NCBI RefSeq assembly: GCF_024464595.1
Contig: NZ_JANHAW010000001.1
Location: forward strand, 248,001 to 312,000
Direction: 5' to 3'
Source: Halobellus litoreus
GTDB lineage: Archaea > Halobacteriota > Halobacteria > Halobacteriales > Haloferacaceae
DNA length: 64,000 nucleotides
Part shown: one piece after another, positions 1-11,555 of the stretch
Layout of the letters: every line of letters begins with the position of its first letter
Numbering within the stretch: position 1 is the first letter of the stretch
Notes under the pieces: model-generated
Seen by the model: the letters and a program-made list of their open reading frames with translations, nothing else
What the model was told of the DNA's origin: nothing
Database searches by the model: none
Program-made: the position numbers and the translations under genes

Positions 1-86
1 ACTTAGCCGGCGGGATCGAAACCATCACCCAGCCGCAGGAACATCTACGCGCCTTCGCACGTCGAAAAATCCGGAGCCAGTGCCGG

Positions 87-641
87 TCAGCCGAGGAGGT
101 ACCGCATCCACGGATACCGTTGGATGAGCGGTTCGCCGCCGACTTCGTACTGCTCGATGTAGGCGTCGAGGCCGAGGATCCGCCCCGCGCCGAACGCCGC
201 GACGGACAGGAACACGAGCATATACGCGAAGTCACCGTTGATGTACCCGTGCGAAATCTCCCAGTTCCCGAGGTAGAACAGGAGCATCATAAACGCGCCC
301 CAGAACGCCGCGAGTCGCGTCAGCGCCCCGAAGATGACGCCGAGTCCGATCAGCACCTCACCCCACGGAACGGCGATGTTGACGAAGTCAACGAACCACG
401 GTGTCTCCCCCATCGCAACGAACAGGCCGGCGACCGGACTGCCGTTCGCCGGCGGCGCGTTCTGCAGGTAGCCCGCGGCGCTGAAGCTCCCCGACAGCAC
501 CTTGTCGATGCCGCTCTGGAAGAACGCTACCCCGATCATCAGCCTGAGCGCGAGGATGAACCAGACGCTCAGGGAGTGTAGCTTTCCATCCGCCGTGAAC
601 CCGGCGATCGTGCTCGTGAGTCTGACTTCTTGAGAGGACAT
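87..641 (-). CDS. DoxX family membrane protein
   Basis: The 184-residue protein has four hydrophobic segments, near residues 25-45, 85-105, 108-125 and 135-155, which is the usual DoxX/DoxD layout. The first segment carries the typical pattern FFQSGIDKVLSG. DoxX proteins sit in the membrane; some are linked to thiosulfate:quinone oxidoreductase and others to redox stress, and this sequence does not decide between them. It stands alone with no operon partner. A TATA-like TTTTAA lies near 673-680 on the coding strand side. Family assignment is firm, the physiological role is not. Confidence 0.85.
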   Translation of the reverse strand: MSSQEVRLTSTIAGFTADGKLHSLSVWFILALRLMIGVAFFQSGIDKVLSGSFSAAGYLQNAPPANGSPVAGLFVAMGETPWFVDFVNIAVPWGEVLIGLGVIFGALTRLAAFWGAFMMLLFYLGNWEISHGYINGDFAYMLVFLSVAAFGAGRILGLDAYIEQYEVGGEPLIQRYPWMRYLLG

Positions 642-1007
642 TGTTCTACAGGTGAGTCTCGACGACAGATGTTAAAAGTACCCTCGTGCAGTTATCGATT
701 CGTGAAAAGCGTCCGCAACACCCGTCCAAACCGCTCGTAACGAGGAATTCGAACTGTCTTTCGCGATCCCGTTCGACCGTTCGAAACGTCGACTGTCGCG
801 GCGTTCGCGCTGCGCTCCCAGACAAAAATCGTGGGCGTTCGTCTCGGAAATCTGTAAATTGCCCTGAAAATTTGCCGCATCTGACTTTGGATACTCATTC
901 CCACGGGATCGCGCACCGACCGAAAAGCCGCGCGTAGAACGGATTCGCGGACGCTCTCGTTCGATTCGCACTCACGTGAGACGGCTAGTCTGACTCCAGC
1001 CGGATCC
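642..1007. other. intergenic stretch, no gene seen
   Basis: This 366-bp gap lies between the starts and ends of two leftward genes. The short open frames in it overlap each other on both strands, have no recognisable protein features and lack plausible starts. A TATA-like element for the DoxX gene lies near 673-680. Nothing else is supported. Confidence 0.5.
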
Positions 1008-2324
1008 TCACGACTGCGGTCCGAGGTAGCCCCACGCCTGCAATCGGTCGCCGTCGCCGCCGATCCAGCGTTCGCCGATGTCGTCGCGGTAGTAGAGGTT
1101 CGGAATGACGATGTCGTCGAGGCGCTCGTAGGCCTGTTCGCGGGCGTTCTGCATCGTCTCGCCTTTGCCTGTCACGACGAGCGGCATCCCGCTCTCGCCG
1201 GCGACGCGCCACTGTCCGTCGACCCGTTTCGTGTCCTCCAAGTGGATTCCGTCGTGGCTGTCGGTGCCGAACACGACGGCCGCGTTCCGGGAGTTCTCGT
1301 CGTAGGTCTTCTCGTCGTCGAACGGGAACGGCGGCAGCACGACGCGAACTCCGATCTGAAATCCATTGTGGACCTCCAGTTCGGGGTCGTTCCCGTGTGC
1401 GAGGTCGTAGAAGAACCGGCCAGTCGGGGACTCGAACGACTCCTCTTGCAGCGCGATCGTCGGATAGCCGAATCGTGGGGTGAACTCTAACGGGTAGATG
1501 CCGGTCTCGTTGACGATGCAGTTGATGTCGATACTCCCGACGTAGCCCTCCCCGGCGAGCCAGTCTTCGAGTTTCCCGAACGTCTCCTCGAACAGTTTGT
1601 TTCGGCCACCCCAGAACATCGACGTACCCATCTCGCCAGTCGATGGCCCGATATTTCCGGGGAACAACTTCTTGTGCTCGAAATTGAAATTGACTTGGTC
1701 GATGAACCGGTCACCGTCGAAGAACCCACAGATGGCGATCTCCACGCCCTCGACCTTCCGCTGCAACTGGAACCCCTTCATCCGGTGGCCCCACGCCTTC
1801 TTGTAGGCGCGAAGGACGTCGACGACGTCGCTGCCGTCGTCCTCGGTGCCGACGTAGAGCAGTCGCTTGACGTTCTGGACCTCCCCGAGCGGTTTGATCA
1901 CGTACGGTGCGGGATGCTCCCGGACGTGTTGGATACCGGCGTCGAAGTCCCCGAAGACGTGGTGCTCGATCGTGTCGACACCGTGCGCTTCGAGCACGTC
2001 CATCGCGTAGCCGCGGTCCTCTTCGAGCCGGTCAGTGTTCGGCGTCCCGCCGACGACGGCCGTTCCTTCCTCGCGGAGTTCCCGTGCGAACGCGCCGGTA
2101 CCGACGTCGTCGCCAACCCAGATGTCGTCGAAGACGACGACGTCGGCCCACTCGACCTCGGCCCGCCAGTCGTCCGTTTTCGGCACGAAGCCGTCGCCGA
2201 TCTCTCTGTCGCTCTCGGCTTCGATGTAGTACTTCACGTCGTGTCCCTCACGATGGATCTGCCACGCGAGGTCGGTGATCAACGCGGCGTCGGCTGAGAC
2301 GACGAGGAATCGCTTGGCGTCCAT
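1008..2324 (-). CDS. PurD-like ATP-grasp enzyme (phosphoribosylamine-glycine ligase homologue)
   Basis: The 438-residue protein has the ATP-grasp order of glycinamide ribonucleotide synthetase: an N-terminal Rossmann-like part (MDAKRFLVVSADA), a lid/ATP segment around residues 138-150 (APYVIKPLGEV), a PurD-like glycine-rich loop GNIGPSTGEMGT at 223-234, and the metal-binding strand IDINCIVNE at 265-273 with LEFTPRFGYP at 279-288. The reading frame is open far upstream, but ATG at 2324 gives the natural N-terminus; the extra upstream residues overlap a divergent gene and look non-coding. PurD itself makes GAR in purine synthesis. The loop differs enough that this may be a paralogue with another amine-acid ligation. 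Confidence 0.75.
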   Translation of the reverse strand: MDAKRFLVVSADAALITDLAWQIHREGHDVKYYIEAESDREIGDGFVPKTDDWRAEVEWADVVVFDDIWVGDDVGTGAFARELREEGTAVVGGTPNTDRLEEDRGYAMDVLEAHGVDTIEHHVFGDFDAGIQHVREHPAPYVIKPLGEVQNVKRLLYVGTEDDGSDVVDVLRAYKKAWGHRMKGFQLQRKVEGVEIAICGFFDGDRFIDQVNFNFEHKKLFPGNIGPSTGEMGTSMFWGGRNKLFEETFGKLEDWLAGEGYVGSIDINCIVNETGIYPLEFTPRFGYPTIALQEESFESPTGRFFYDLAHGNDPELEVHNGFQIGVRVVLPPFPFDDEKTYDENSRNAAVVFGTDSHDGIHLEDTKRVDGQWRVAGESGMPLVVTGKGETMQNAREQAYERLDDIVIPNLYYRDDIGERWIGGDGDRLQAWGYLGPQS

Positions 2325-2424
2325 ACGTCGTCGTTCGGAGCGGAACGACTTGAGTCTGAGAACCGAACTCCGCCCGCCGCGACGGTCGGCGATATTAAGA
2401 AACCGCACGGCGTTAGTGCACGGT

Positions 2425-2715
2425 ATGACAACGCTCCGACGAATCACGCTGGACGTGCTGAAGCCCCACGAGCCGTCGATGTTGACGTTCACGGAACGCG
2501 TCGCCGAGGTCGAAAGCGTCGACGGCGTCACGGCGTCGCTGATCGAACTCGACCAGGAGGTCCAGAACATCAAAATCACGGCCGAGGGGGCCGGCCTGGA
2601 GTACGAGGCCATCGAGTCCGCGATCGACGGTCTCGGCGGGACGATCCACTCCGTCGACCAGGTGGCCTTCGGCGAGCACGTCGTCGAGGAGCGACGAACG
2701 CTGCAGGACGGGTGA
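2425..2715 (+). CDS. DUF211 family protein
   Basis: The 96-residue product starts MTTLRRITLDVLKPHEPS, the signature of archaeal DUF211 proteins, which adopt a ferredoxin-like fold and form oligomers. Their biochemical role is not established. The stop overlaps the start of the next gene by four bases (GTGA), so the two are translationally coupled. It is divergent from the PurD-like gene, with the shared promoter region in the 100-bp gap. A function related to the downstream VIT-type metal transporter is an inference from coupling only. Confidence 0.8.
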   Translation: MTTLRRITLDVLKPHEPSMLTFTERVAEVESVDGVTASLIELDQEVQNIKITAEGAGLEYEAIESAIDGLGGTIHSVDQVAFGEHVVEERRTLQDG

Positions 2716-3302
2716 TCACAGTGCTCTCGAGGATCGCGGTGCTCCGGCGCCTCTTCGAACGCGAGGACGTCCGCGCCATCTCCCGGCGCTACTTCGTCTC
2801 GAACGGGTTCGACGGGACGCTGACGAGCATCGGGGTCATCGTCGGCGCGGTGCTGTCGGGGATTCCGGACGGACTGACCGTGGTCAAGATCGGACTCGGG
2901 GCCGCCGTCGGGCTGGGGACCTCGGCGATCTGGAGCGTCTGGGAGATCGAACGCGCCGAGACGCGCGCGGAGATCCTCCGCATCGAGCGCGCGATGCTGA
3001 TCGACCTCGACGACACGCGCGTCCACCGCGAACGGCGGGGTGCGCGGGTCGTTCACGCGACGGCCAGCGGCCTCGGGCCGCTCATCGGCGTGGTGATCCC
3101 GCTCGTTCCCTTCCTCTTCGAGGGAACGGTGCTCTCGATGGCCGAGGCGGGCGTGGTCGGCGTCGCGCTGGGCATCGGGGTCCTCGCGGTGTTCGGCGCG
3201 TATATGAGCACGATCGCCGGCCAGCGGTGGTACGTCTCGGCACTCCGGATGGCGCTCGCCGGACTCGTCGTCGCCGTGATCAATCTGTTCCTGCCGGGGT
3301 GA
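2712..3302 (+). CDS. VIT1/CCC1 family transporter-like membrane protein
   Basis: The 196-residue membrane protein carries the VIT/CCC1 N-terminal motif RRYFVSNGFDGTLTSIGVI around residues 25-43. An amphipathic acidic/basic helix follows (EIERAETRAEILRIERAML) and then three further hydrophobic segments. Eukaryotic and bacterial relatives carry iron or manganese across membranes. The start is GTG at 2712, inside the stop of the DUF211 gene; a second in-frame GTG lies three codons on. The segment between membrane helices is short compared with plant VIT1, as in many archaeal homologues. Family placement is good, substrate unknown. Confidence 0.75.
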   Translation: MITVLSRIAVLRRLFEREDVRAISRRYFVSNGFDGTLTSIGVIVGAVLSGIPDGLTVVKIGLGAAVGLGTSAIWSVWEIERAETRAEILRIERAMLIDLDDTRVHRERRGARVVHATASGLGPLIGVVIPLVPFLFEGTVLSMAEAGVVGVALGIGVLAVFGAYMSTIAGQRWYVSALRMALAGLVVAVINLFLPG

Positions 3303-3330
3303 ACGCGCGCCGGAGGGGCCTTCGCGTCGA

Positions 3331-6042
<2,712 letters not shown>

Positions 6043-6199
6043 CCCTTGTCAGTTTACTCACACCACCGACATATATATGATAGCGTTGGTGGACTGACCT
6101 CTCCGGGGCTCAGATTCGTTCGGCGGATCGTCTCCCGGGGGGGATCGAACCAGTGAATCGGCCCGCGTGTCGACGCGATTTCCGCCGCCGTGAGGTGGC

Positions 6200-6207
6200 T
6201 TTTTATC
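6200..6207 (+). promoter_or_regulatory. TATA element upstream of the UspA-family gene
   Basis: TTTTTATC lies 23 bases before the ATG at 6230, the distance expected for a leaderless or near-leaderless haloarchaeal transcript. This is a sequence-only prediction. Confidence 0.45.
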
Positions 6208-6229
6208 GTCTGCACACGCGGGTCGAAGT

Positions 6230-6640
6230 ATGACGACGTACGTACTCGCGACGAACCACGTCGACACGAGCGCGCGGCTCTGTGATTACCTCGTCGATCG
6301 GATCTCGTCGAGCGACGAGATCCACGCCGTCAACTCGCACCGCGGGGGCGACGAGACGGACAGCCAGGACGTCCGCGACGGCGAAGAGGCGCTGACGGTC
6401 GTCTCCTCGCGACTCGGCGGGCGGGCCACGGTCGAGACCCACCAGTTCGTCCGCGGCAACGCCCCCTACGAGGACGTCCTCGAACAGGCCGAGGACGCCG
6501 ACGCCGACGAGATCGTGATAGGGATCCGCAAGCGAAACCCGACGGCGAAGGTGGTCTTCGGCAGCACCGCACAGCGGATTCTCCTCCACTCGAACCGGCC
6601 GATCGCGGTCGTGCCGCTGGTCGAAGTCGACCGCGAGTGA
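6230..6640 (+). CDS. UspA-family universal stress protein
   Basis: The 136-residue single-domain protein begins MTTYVLATNHVD. It ends with the Usp nucleotide-binding stretch, here GIRKRNPTAKVVFGSTAQRI followed by NRPIAVVPL, which matches the Usp pattern G-x2-G-x9-G-S/T in altered form (the second Gly is Arg). Acidic insertions are typical of haloarchaeal Usp proteins. It is a monocistronic gene divergent from the P-type ATPase. Ligand and stress signal cannot be read from the sequence. Confidence 0.8.
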   Translation: MTTYVLATNHVDTSARLCDYLVDRISSSDEIHAVNSHRGGDETDSQDVRDGEEALTVVSSRLGGRATVETHQFVRGNAPYEDVLEQAEDADADEIVIGIRKRNPTAKVVFGSTAQRILLHSNRPIAVVPLVEVDRE

Positions 6641-6691
6641 TCGGCGGTCGAGTACGGGCGGCACCGCGGTCACCCTACTCGGACGTCTCGT

Positions 6692-7999
6692 TCACCGCTC
6701 GATCACCGCGTCGGCGAGCATCGGCACGAACGTCCCGATGTCGGTCACCATTCCGATCGCCTGGGAACTCCCGCGATCGAGCAGTTGCGTCACCGTCGCC
6801 GGGTTGATGTCGACGCAGACGACCTTCGTCGTCGACGCCAAGCAGTTGCCGACGGCGACCGAGTGAAGCAGCGTCGACAGCATCAACACGATGTCCGCCT
6901 CACGGGCCTGCTCTCGGATCGCCTCCTGCGCCTCGACGGCGTCGGTGATCGTGTCCGGAAGCGGGCCGTCGTCGCGGATCGATCCCGCGAGGACGTACGG
7001 GACGTCGTTCTCGACGCACTCGTACATCACGCCCTCGGTGACGAGGCCTTTCTCGACGGCGGGTTCGATGCCGCCGGCGCGGATGACCTCGCTGATCGTG
7101 TAGATGTGGTGTTTGTGGCCTTTCCGCGGGTGTTCCATCGTCTCCATATCCATCCCGAGAGAGGTGCCGTAGAGGCCGCGCTCGATGTCGTGAGTGGCGA
7201 AGCCGTTACCGGCCGAGAGCATATCAACGTAGCCCGCCCGGATCAACCGCGCGAGGTCGTCGCCGCCGCCGGCGTGGATGACCGCCGGCCCGGCCACGAC
7301 GAGCACCGACTCGCCCCGTTCGTCCGCCGCGACCAGCGCGTCGGCGATGTCGTCGATGAGCGACTCTGAGGGCCGCTCCGCGGAGACGCCGCCCTGCATG
7401 AATCCGAACGGGCCGGAGGCGTCCCGGGGGCGGTCCGGCGGCTTGACGCGGATGCCCGCCTCGTCGGTGACGACGAGGTCACCCTCCCGGATCGCGTTCA
7501 GCACCTTCGTCCTGGCGCGGACGTCGCCGGCGGCGTCGCTCGCGTCTACGCCGTCGTCGCCTGCTTCGACGACGTCACCCGAACCCTCCGAGTTCTGGTT
7601 GCTTGTCGAGCTTTGCTCGACAACGATGGCACAGTCCATCTCGATGTGCTCGACGGGGATCCACTCGCCGTCGTATCTGATCTCTGTCGGGTGGTTCGTC
7701 GTCGAGTAAAAGCCCGCCGGGACGACCTGATCGGCCGGGGCGGGCTCGACCCGGGCGTCGACCGGATCGGTGAGGTTCGCCCCGTTCTGGTGGAGTTCGT
7801 GGAGGATCTCCCGGAGCGTCTCCTCGTCGTCGGCACCGACTTCCATCCGGCAGTAGGAGGTCTCGTCCTTGTGCCGACCGACGTCGAACGTCTCGATCTC
7901 GAAGGTGCCGCCGAGGTCCATCACGATCCCGAAGGCGCGCTGCATCGTTCCCGAGTCGATGATGTGGCCGTCGAGTTCGACGGTTCGCGTGGCGTTCAT
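6692..7999 (-). CDS. TIGR00300/LOR-SDH domain protein, probable archaeal ornithine cyclodeaminase
   Basis: The 435-residue protein starts with the LOR/SDH conserved domain (ELDGHIIDSGTMQRAF, then a beta-rich half to about residue 120). After an acidic linker near 132-155 it continues with a Rossmann-like half containing VVAGPAVIHAGGGD and VLMLSTLLHSVAVGN. Archaeal members of this family have been described as NAD-dependent ornithine cyclodeaminases, making proline from ornithine with release of ammonia, and the same fold occurs in cyanobacterial AgrE/ArgZ. The acidic linker is a haloarchaeal feature. Activity is inferred from family, not from a unique motif. Confidence 0.75.
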   Translation of the reverse strand: MNATRTVELDGHIIDSGTMQRAFGIVMDLGGTFEIETFDVGRHKDETSYCRMEVGADDEETLREILHELHQNGANLTDPVDARVEPAPADQVVPAGFYSTTNHPTEIRYDGEWIPVEHIEMDCAIVVEQSSTSNQNSEGSGDVVEAGDDGVDASDAAGDVRARTKVLNAIREGDLVVTDEAGIRVKPPDRPRDASGPFGFMQGGVSAERPSESLIDDIADALVAADERGESVLVVAGPAVIHAGGGDDLARLIRAGYVDMLSAGNGFATHDIERGLYGTSLGMDMETMEHPRKGHKHHIYTISEVIRAGGIEPAVEKGLVTEGVMYECVENDVPYVLAGSIRDDGPLPDTITDAVEAQEAIREQAREADIVLMLSTLLHSVAVGNCLASTTKVVCVDINPATVTQLLDRGSSQAIGMVTDIGTFVPMLADAVIER

Positions 8000-8092
8000 C
8001 GGCGGAGGTGCGTCCGGGAGCTAAAAGACGGTTGCGCCGGACGCGCGCCCGGTGGAGGGTCGCCGCGACGACGCGGCCCGACCGACCCCCCG

Positions 8093-9097
8093 TCACTCCC
8101 CCACGACGGCGTCGAGAAACGCCAGCCCGTGACCGATCGCCTGCTCGAAGCCGGTCCCCTCGTAGAGGTCGAAGTGACCCGCGGGGAGGCTGACGAGCGT
8201 CGCGTCCGCCAGCTCGTCGCTGAGGTCTTCGACCGTCTCGATCGGAACCACGTCGTCGCGGGTGCCGCCGACGAAGAGGGTAGGACAGGCGAGCCGATCC
8301 CGGTCCTCGTCGCCGACGTGCCGCGCCAGCGCGAGCAACGACCGGGCCGGGATCTGACCCTCCCAGTCGTCGCCGGCGAGATCACGGTAGCCGCGGTGAG
8401 CGCTCGGCGTCGACACGAGCGAGAGGCCCCGCCCGCCGTCGCTGCCGTCGTCGGCGACGGCGATCGAGTGGGGCCCGAAAAGCGGAGACTGGAGGCGGTC
8501 GCGGACCCCGGCGATGACGCCGCGGGCGAGGAATCCGAGGCCCCGTTCGCGGAGGAAGGCCCGGCCGGAGAGGACCGGCGTCTGCGAGACGACAGCCGCG
8601 ATCCGCGGGTCGTCGGCGGCGACGTCTAGGACCGTGCCGCCCGCGAGGTCGATTCCCCAGAGAACCACTCGGTCGGTGGCGACGTCGCTGCGGCCTCGGA
8701 GCCCCGCGAGCGCCGCCTCCCAGTCGGCGCGCTGTCGCGGCGGCGAGATCAGGTCCCGCGGTTCGCCGTCGCTGTCGCCCGTGTGTCGCTCGTCGAAGTG
8801 GAAGACCGCGTACCCGGCCGACGCGAGGCGCTCGGCGTACCCGTCCAGGCCGACGCCCGAGGCCCCGATCGGTCCGCCGGCGAGGACGATCAGCGCAGGG
8901 TCCGACGGTCTGTCGGGTCGGTAGAGGCGACCTACGCAGCGCTCGCCGCCGCTGCGGAACGTCATCCGCACCGTGGCAAAGTCGTATCGGGAAGGTCGGC
9001 GTCGACGAGCGGTGTCCCGGCTTGGGTCGTCGCCGCTCTTTCGGCGCGCGTCGTCGCCCGTATCGCTCTCTCCCGACTCCGGACGGCGGACCGTCAC
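8093..9097 (-). CDS. alpha/beta hydrolase with Asp at the nucleophile elbow
   Basis: With GTG at 9097 the product has 334 residues. The start overlaps the stop of the upstream gene by four bases, which decides the choice; an internal ATG (residue 45) would remove an Arg/Asp-rich lead and leave the core fold. The oxyanion strand reads LIVLAGGPIGASG (69-81). The nucleophile elbow is WGIDLAGG, with Asp150 where esterases have Ser. The acid region is GGTRDDVVPI and the histidine lies in PAGHFDLYEG. Asp nucleophiles occur in dehalogenases and epoxide hydrolases. The substrate is unknown and the protein could be inactive. Confidence 0.7.
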   Translation of the reverse strand: MTVRRPESGESDTGDDARRKSGDDPSRDTARRRRPSRYDFATVRMTFRSGGERCVGRLYRPDRPSDPALIVLAGGPIGASGVGLDGYAERLASAGYAVFHFDERHTGDSDGEPRDLISPPRQRADWEAALAGLRGRSDVATDRVVLWGIDLAGGTVLDVAADDPRIAAVVSQTPVLSGRAFLRERGLGFLARGVIAGVRDRLQSPLFGPHSIAVADDGSDGGRGLSLVSTPSAHRGYRDLAGDDWEGQIPARSLLALARHVGDEDRDRLACPTLFVGGTRDDVVPIETVEDLSDELADATLVSLPAGHFDLYEGTGFEQAIGHGLAFLDAVVGE

Positions 9098-9444
9098 TGT
9101 CCGTCCTCCGAGAGCGTGTCGATGACCCGTGCGGAGAACTCTTCGCCGTCGATGTCGTAGTCGAGGTACTGCCGGAACCACTCGGCCTCGGCGTGCCACG
9201 TTCCCTGCACGTTGTTTTCGTGCCGAAGCACCGTCGCCGACACTCGCTTCGGCTCCCACTCGTCGTGCTCCGCGGCGTCGATGAACGTCCGGAGGGCGCG
9301 TCCCATCTCCTGGTGGTTCACGTGCACGTCCGGAAACGCGGTGAGATAGACCAGTTCCACGGCCTCACCGCTCGAATCGAGCGATTCGACGTTGACCCCG
9401 TTCGACCGGAGTTCGCCTTCGAGTCCGGAGATGACATCTTCCAT
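9094..9444 (-). CDS. conserved haloarchaeal hypothetical protein
   Basis: The 116-residue acidic protein begins MEDVISGLEGELRSNG and ends in a Trp/Tyr-rich helix (WHAEAEWFRQYLDYDIDG). ATG at 9444 is chosen because the in-frame extension upstream has a basic, non-coding composition. No signal peptide, membrane helix or metal motif is visible. It is co-transcribed with the downstream hydrolase (GTGA overlap). The family is not recognised and no function is proposed. Confidence 0.65.
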   Translation of the reverse strand: MEDVISGLEGELRSNGVNVESLDSSGEAVELVYLTAFPDVHVNHQEMGRALRTFIDAAEHDEWEPKRVSATVLRHENNVQGTWHAEAEWFRQYLDYDIDGEEFSARVIDTLSEDGQ

Positions 9445-9633
9445 ACCGGTTCCTTCTATGCGGAGCGAGTAAACAGTTGCCGCGCGAGCGTGCACGACGC
9501 CAGCACGGCGCGTCCGGAATCGTGGCCTCCCCGAACTCCGTTCCGTCCGAGAGGCGGACGATCCCCACACGAGAATCAGCACAGATAATTGGGCGAAATA
9601 CACTTTTCTACTCGGTCGTAACCGCTCGTGTCA

Positions 9634-10383
9634 ATGAGGGACGACCCGCTCTCGATCCTGCACGTCGACGACGATCCGAACCTGGGGGGACTCGTAAAGA
9701 CGTACCTGGAACGCGATTCGAACGACGTTGACTGCACCGTGACGACCGAGACGTCACCGACCGACGCGCTGGATCGGATCCGGTCCGGGGGGCCAGAGTT
9801 CGATTGCGTGGTCAGCGACTACAATATGCCCGAGATGAACGGGATCGACTTTCTCGAAGCGGTCCGAGAGACGCATCCCGAACTTCCGTTGCTATTGTTC
9901 TCCGGCGAGGAGACCAACGACGTCGCCGCCGAGATCATCCGCGCCGGGGTCACCGACTACCTCCGAAAAGGGACGGGGACCGACCAGTACACGATGCTGA
10001 TCCGGCGGGTCGAACACGCGGTCGAGGGAGGCGGGCAGTTCGATCCCGAGGCCGAGACCGAACTCGACGGCGTCGGCGTCGTCGGCACCGACGAGCGCTT
10101 CGAGGAGGCCGACGACACCTACGCGTCGTTCTACGGGTACGACCCCGAGGACGTCGAGGGCAAACACTGGACGGAACTGCACCCCGAGGAGGAGGTCGAA
10201 CACATCCGGACGCACGTCCTGCCGGTCGTCCGGCGCGGCGGCGAGTGGAGCGGCCGCAGCCGCGGCCTGCGGTCCGACGGGAGCACGTTCACCGAGTCGA
10301 AGATGGTGACGGCGCTCGACGACGGCCGGCTACTGATCGCCGTCTCGGAACTCGACGATTCGGGACTCGGCGCGGCGGAGTGA
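9634..10383 (+). CDS. response regulator: receiver plus PAS-like domain
   Basis: The 249-residue protein has a receiver domain at residues 6-125 with the acidic pair VDDD (11-14), phosphoacceptor Asp62 in SDYNMPEMNG, the Ser of LLFSGEE (90) and the conserved Lys112 in YLRKGTG. A degenerate PAS-like segment follows (about 145-245, FYGYDPEDVEGKHW), with no DNA-binding or output enzyme domain. Haloarchaea have many such REC-PAS proteins that pair with orphan histidine kinases; no kinase lies next to it. GTG two codons upstream (9628) is an alternative start. Confidence 0.85.
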   Translation: MRDDPLSILHVDDDPNLGGLVKTYLERDSNDVDCTVTTETSPTDALDRIRSGGPEFDCVVSDYNMPEMNGIDFLEAVRETHPELPLLLFSGEETNDVAAEIIRAGVTDYLRKGTGTDQYTMLIRRVEHAVEGGGQFDPEAETELDGVGVVGTDERFEEADDTYASFYGYDPEDVEGKHWTELHPEEEVEHIRTHVLPVVRRGGEWSGRSRGLRSDGSTFTESKMVTALDDGRLLIAVSELDDSGLGAAE

Positions 10384-10456
10384 GCGAACGGCGGCGTGCG
10401 CTCGCGACGCGTCACACGCGATCCCCCCTGCACCCCTGTCACCTGCGTTCGGCCGG

Positions 10457-11203
10457 TCACTCGACGTCGACTCGCAGGCCGTCGCGCGCGAACCGAACGT
10501 CGCCGTCGTAGTGCGCGCGAACCGAATCGAGCATCTCCTCGTGGCGGCCCTCCGTGTGGGGGTAGAGATGCGTCAGGTAGACCCGCCCGACGTCGCGTCC
10601 GGCCAGCGCCGCGCCGAGCTGCGACGGCGTCGGGTGGTTCGAGACGTCGACGTCGTCGGGGAACGAACAGTCGTGTGCGAGAACCGCCGCGCCGTCGGCG
10701 AAGTTCGCGAGCCCCGCCGACGCCTCTCCGTCGCCCGAGAAGACGACGTCGCCGCCGTCCTCGCCAGCGAACCGGTACGCCAGACAGTCCATCGAGTGGG
10801 TCGTCTCGGTCGCGGAGACGTCGAACCCGGCGACGGAGAACTCGGTCGCGCCGACCTCGCGGACGCTCAGGTCGACCCGGCCGTCGAGGTACTCGTGAAC
10901 GTCGAGTAGGCCGTCGACCAGGGACTTCGTTCCCACGGGGCCGACGACCTCGAGGTACTCTTCCCCGGCCAGCCACCGCGCCTTCAGGAGCGGCAGGAGG
11001 TCCGCGACGTGATCGAGGTGGTGGTGCGTCAGGAGCACCGACGAGACCCCCTCGTAGCCGACCTCGGTGCCGGCGAGACGGTGGAGGACGCCGCTGCCGC
11101 AGTCGACGAGCAGGCTCCGGTCGTCCCGCTGGAGGAGCAGTCCCGACTGCACGCGGTCGGGAAGCGGCATCGCGCTGCCCGTTCCGAGGAATGTCAGTCG
11201 CAT
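10457..11203 (-). CDS. metallo-beta-lactamase fold hydrolase (RNase Z/ElaC-like)
   Basis: The 248-residue protein starts MRLTFLGTGSAMP, as RNase Z and related phosphodiesterases do. It has the metal motif HxHxDH as THHHLDHVADL (His60, His62, Asp64, His65), the third ligand region ETTHSMDCLAYRF, the fourth at FSGDGEAS and a final LTHLYPHTEG. At 248 residues it is shorter than classical RNase Z (about 300) and lacks an obvious flexible arm for tRNA binding, so it may be an RNase Z-like phosphodiesterase rather than the tRNA 3' maturase. It is monocistronic. Confidence 0.8.
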   Translation of the reverse strand: MRLTFLGTGSAMPLPDRVQSGLLLQRDDRSLLVDCGSGVLHRLAGTEVGYEGVSSVLLTHHHLDHVADLLPLLKARWLAGEEYLEVVGPVGTKSLVDGLLDVHEYLDGRVDLSVREVGATEFSVAGFDVSATETTHSMDCLAYRFAGEDGGDVVFSGDGEASAGLANFADGAAVLAHDCSFPDDVDVSNHPTPSQLGAALAGRDVGRVYLTHLYPHTEGRHEEMLDSVRAHYDGDVRFARDGLRVDVE

Positions 11204-11555
11204 ACGACCACCTACGTCGGCGCGGCCGAAAGTCGTTCGGAAGGAACGCCGCCCACACCGGGGTCCGGCGTAGGTTTATGTCCGAACGGGCGGCCACCAC
11301 CCCTGTGACGTAGAAGCCGTCCCGCGTCGGGCAGCGGTCGTCCGGCACGTCGACGCGGGACTCGGTGAGCGCGGTTCCGAGGAAGCCGCGGGTCGCCGAC
11401 GCGGGTGCCGGCTGTTCGCCACGACCGAGACCGGGGTCCAGACAGCGACGGCGCGATCGCCGGTTCGCGTTTCGGCCCTCACTTCCGCCCGAATCGAACG
11501 GAGATCCGCGACAGCGGGCAGAACCCACTTATCCGTTCGCTCCTACCTCCAGACG
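11204..11555. other. divergent promoter region, no gene seen
   Basis: This 352-bp region separates the divergent MBL hydrolase and Lhr genes. A TATA-like ACTTATCC at 11527-11534 lies 22 bases before the Lhr ATG. Frames on both strands are open because of GC content but show no protein features. Confidence 0.5.

Noticed and set aside
1008-3056. 682-residue version of the PurD-like protein
   Set aside because: The extra N-terminal residues overlap the DUF211 and VIT genes on the opposite strand and are Arg/Ser/Pro-rich. ATG 2324 gives the natural ATP-grasp start.
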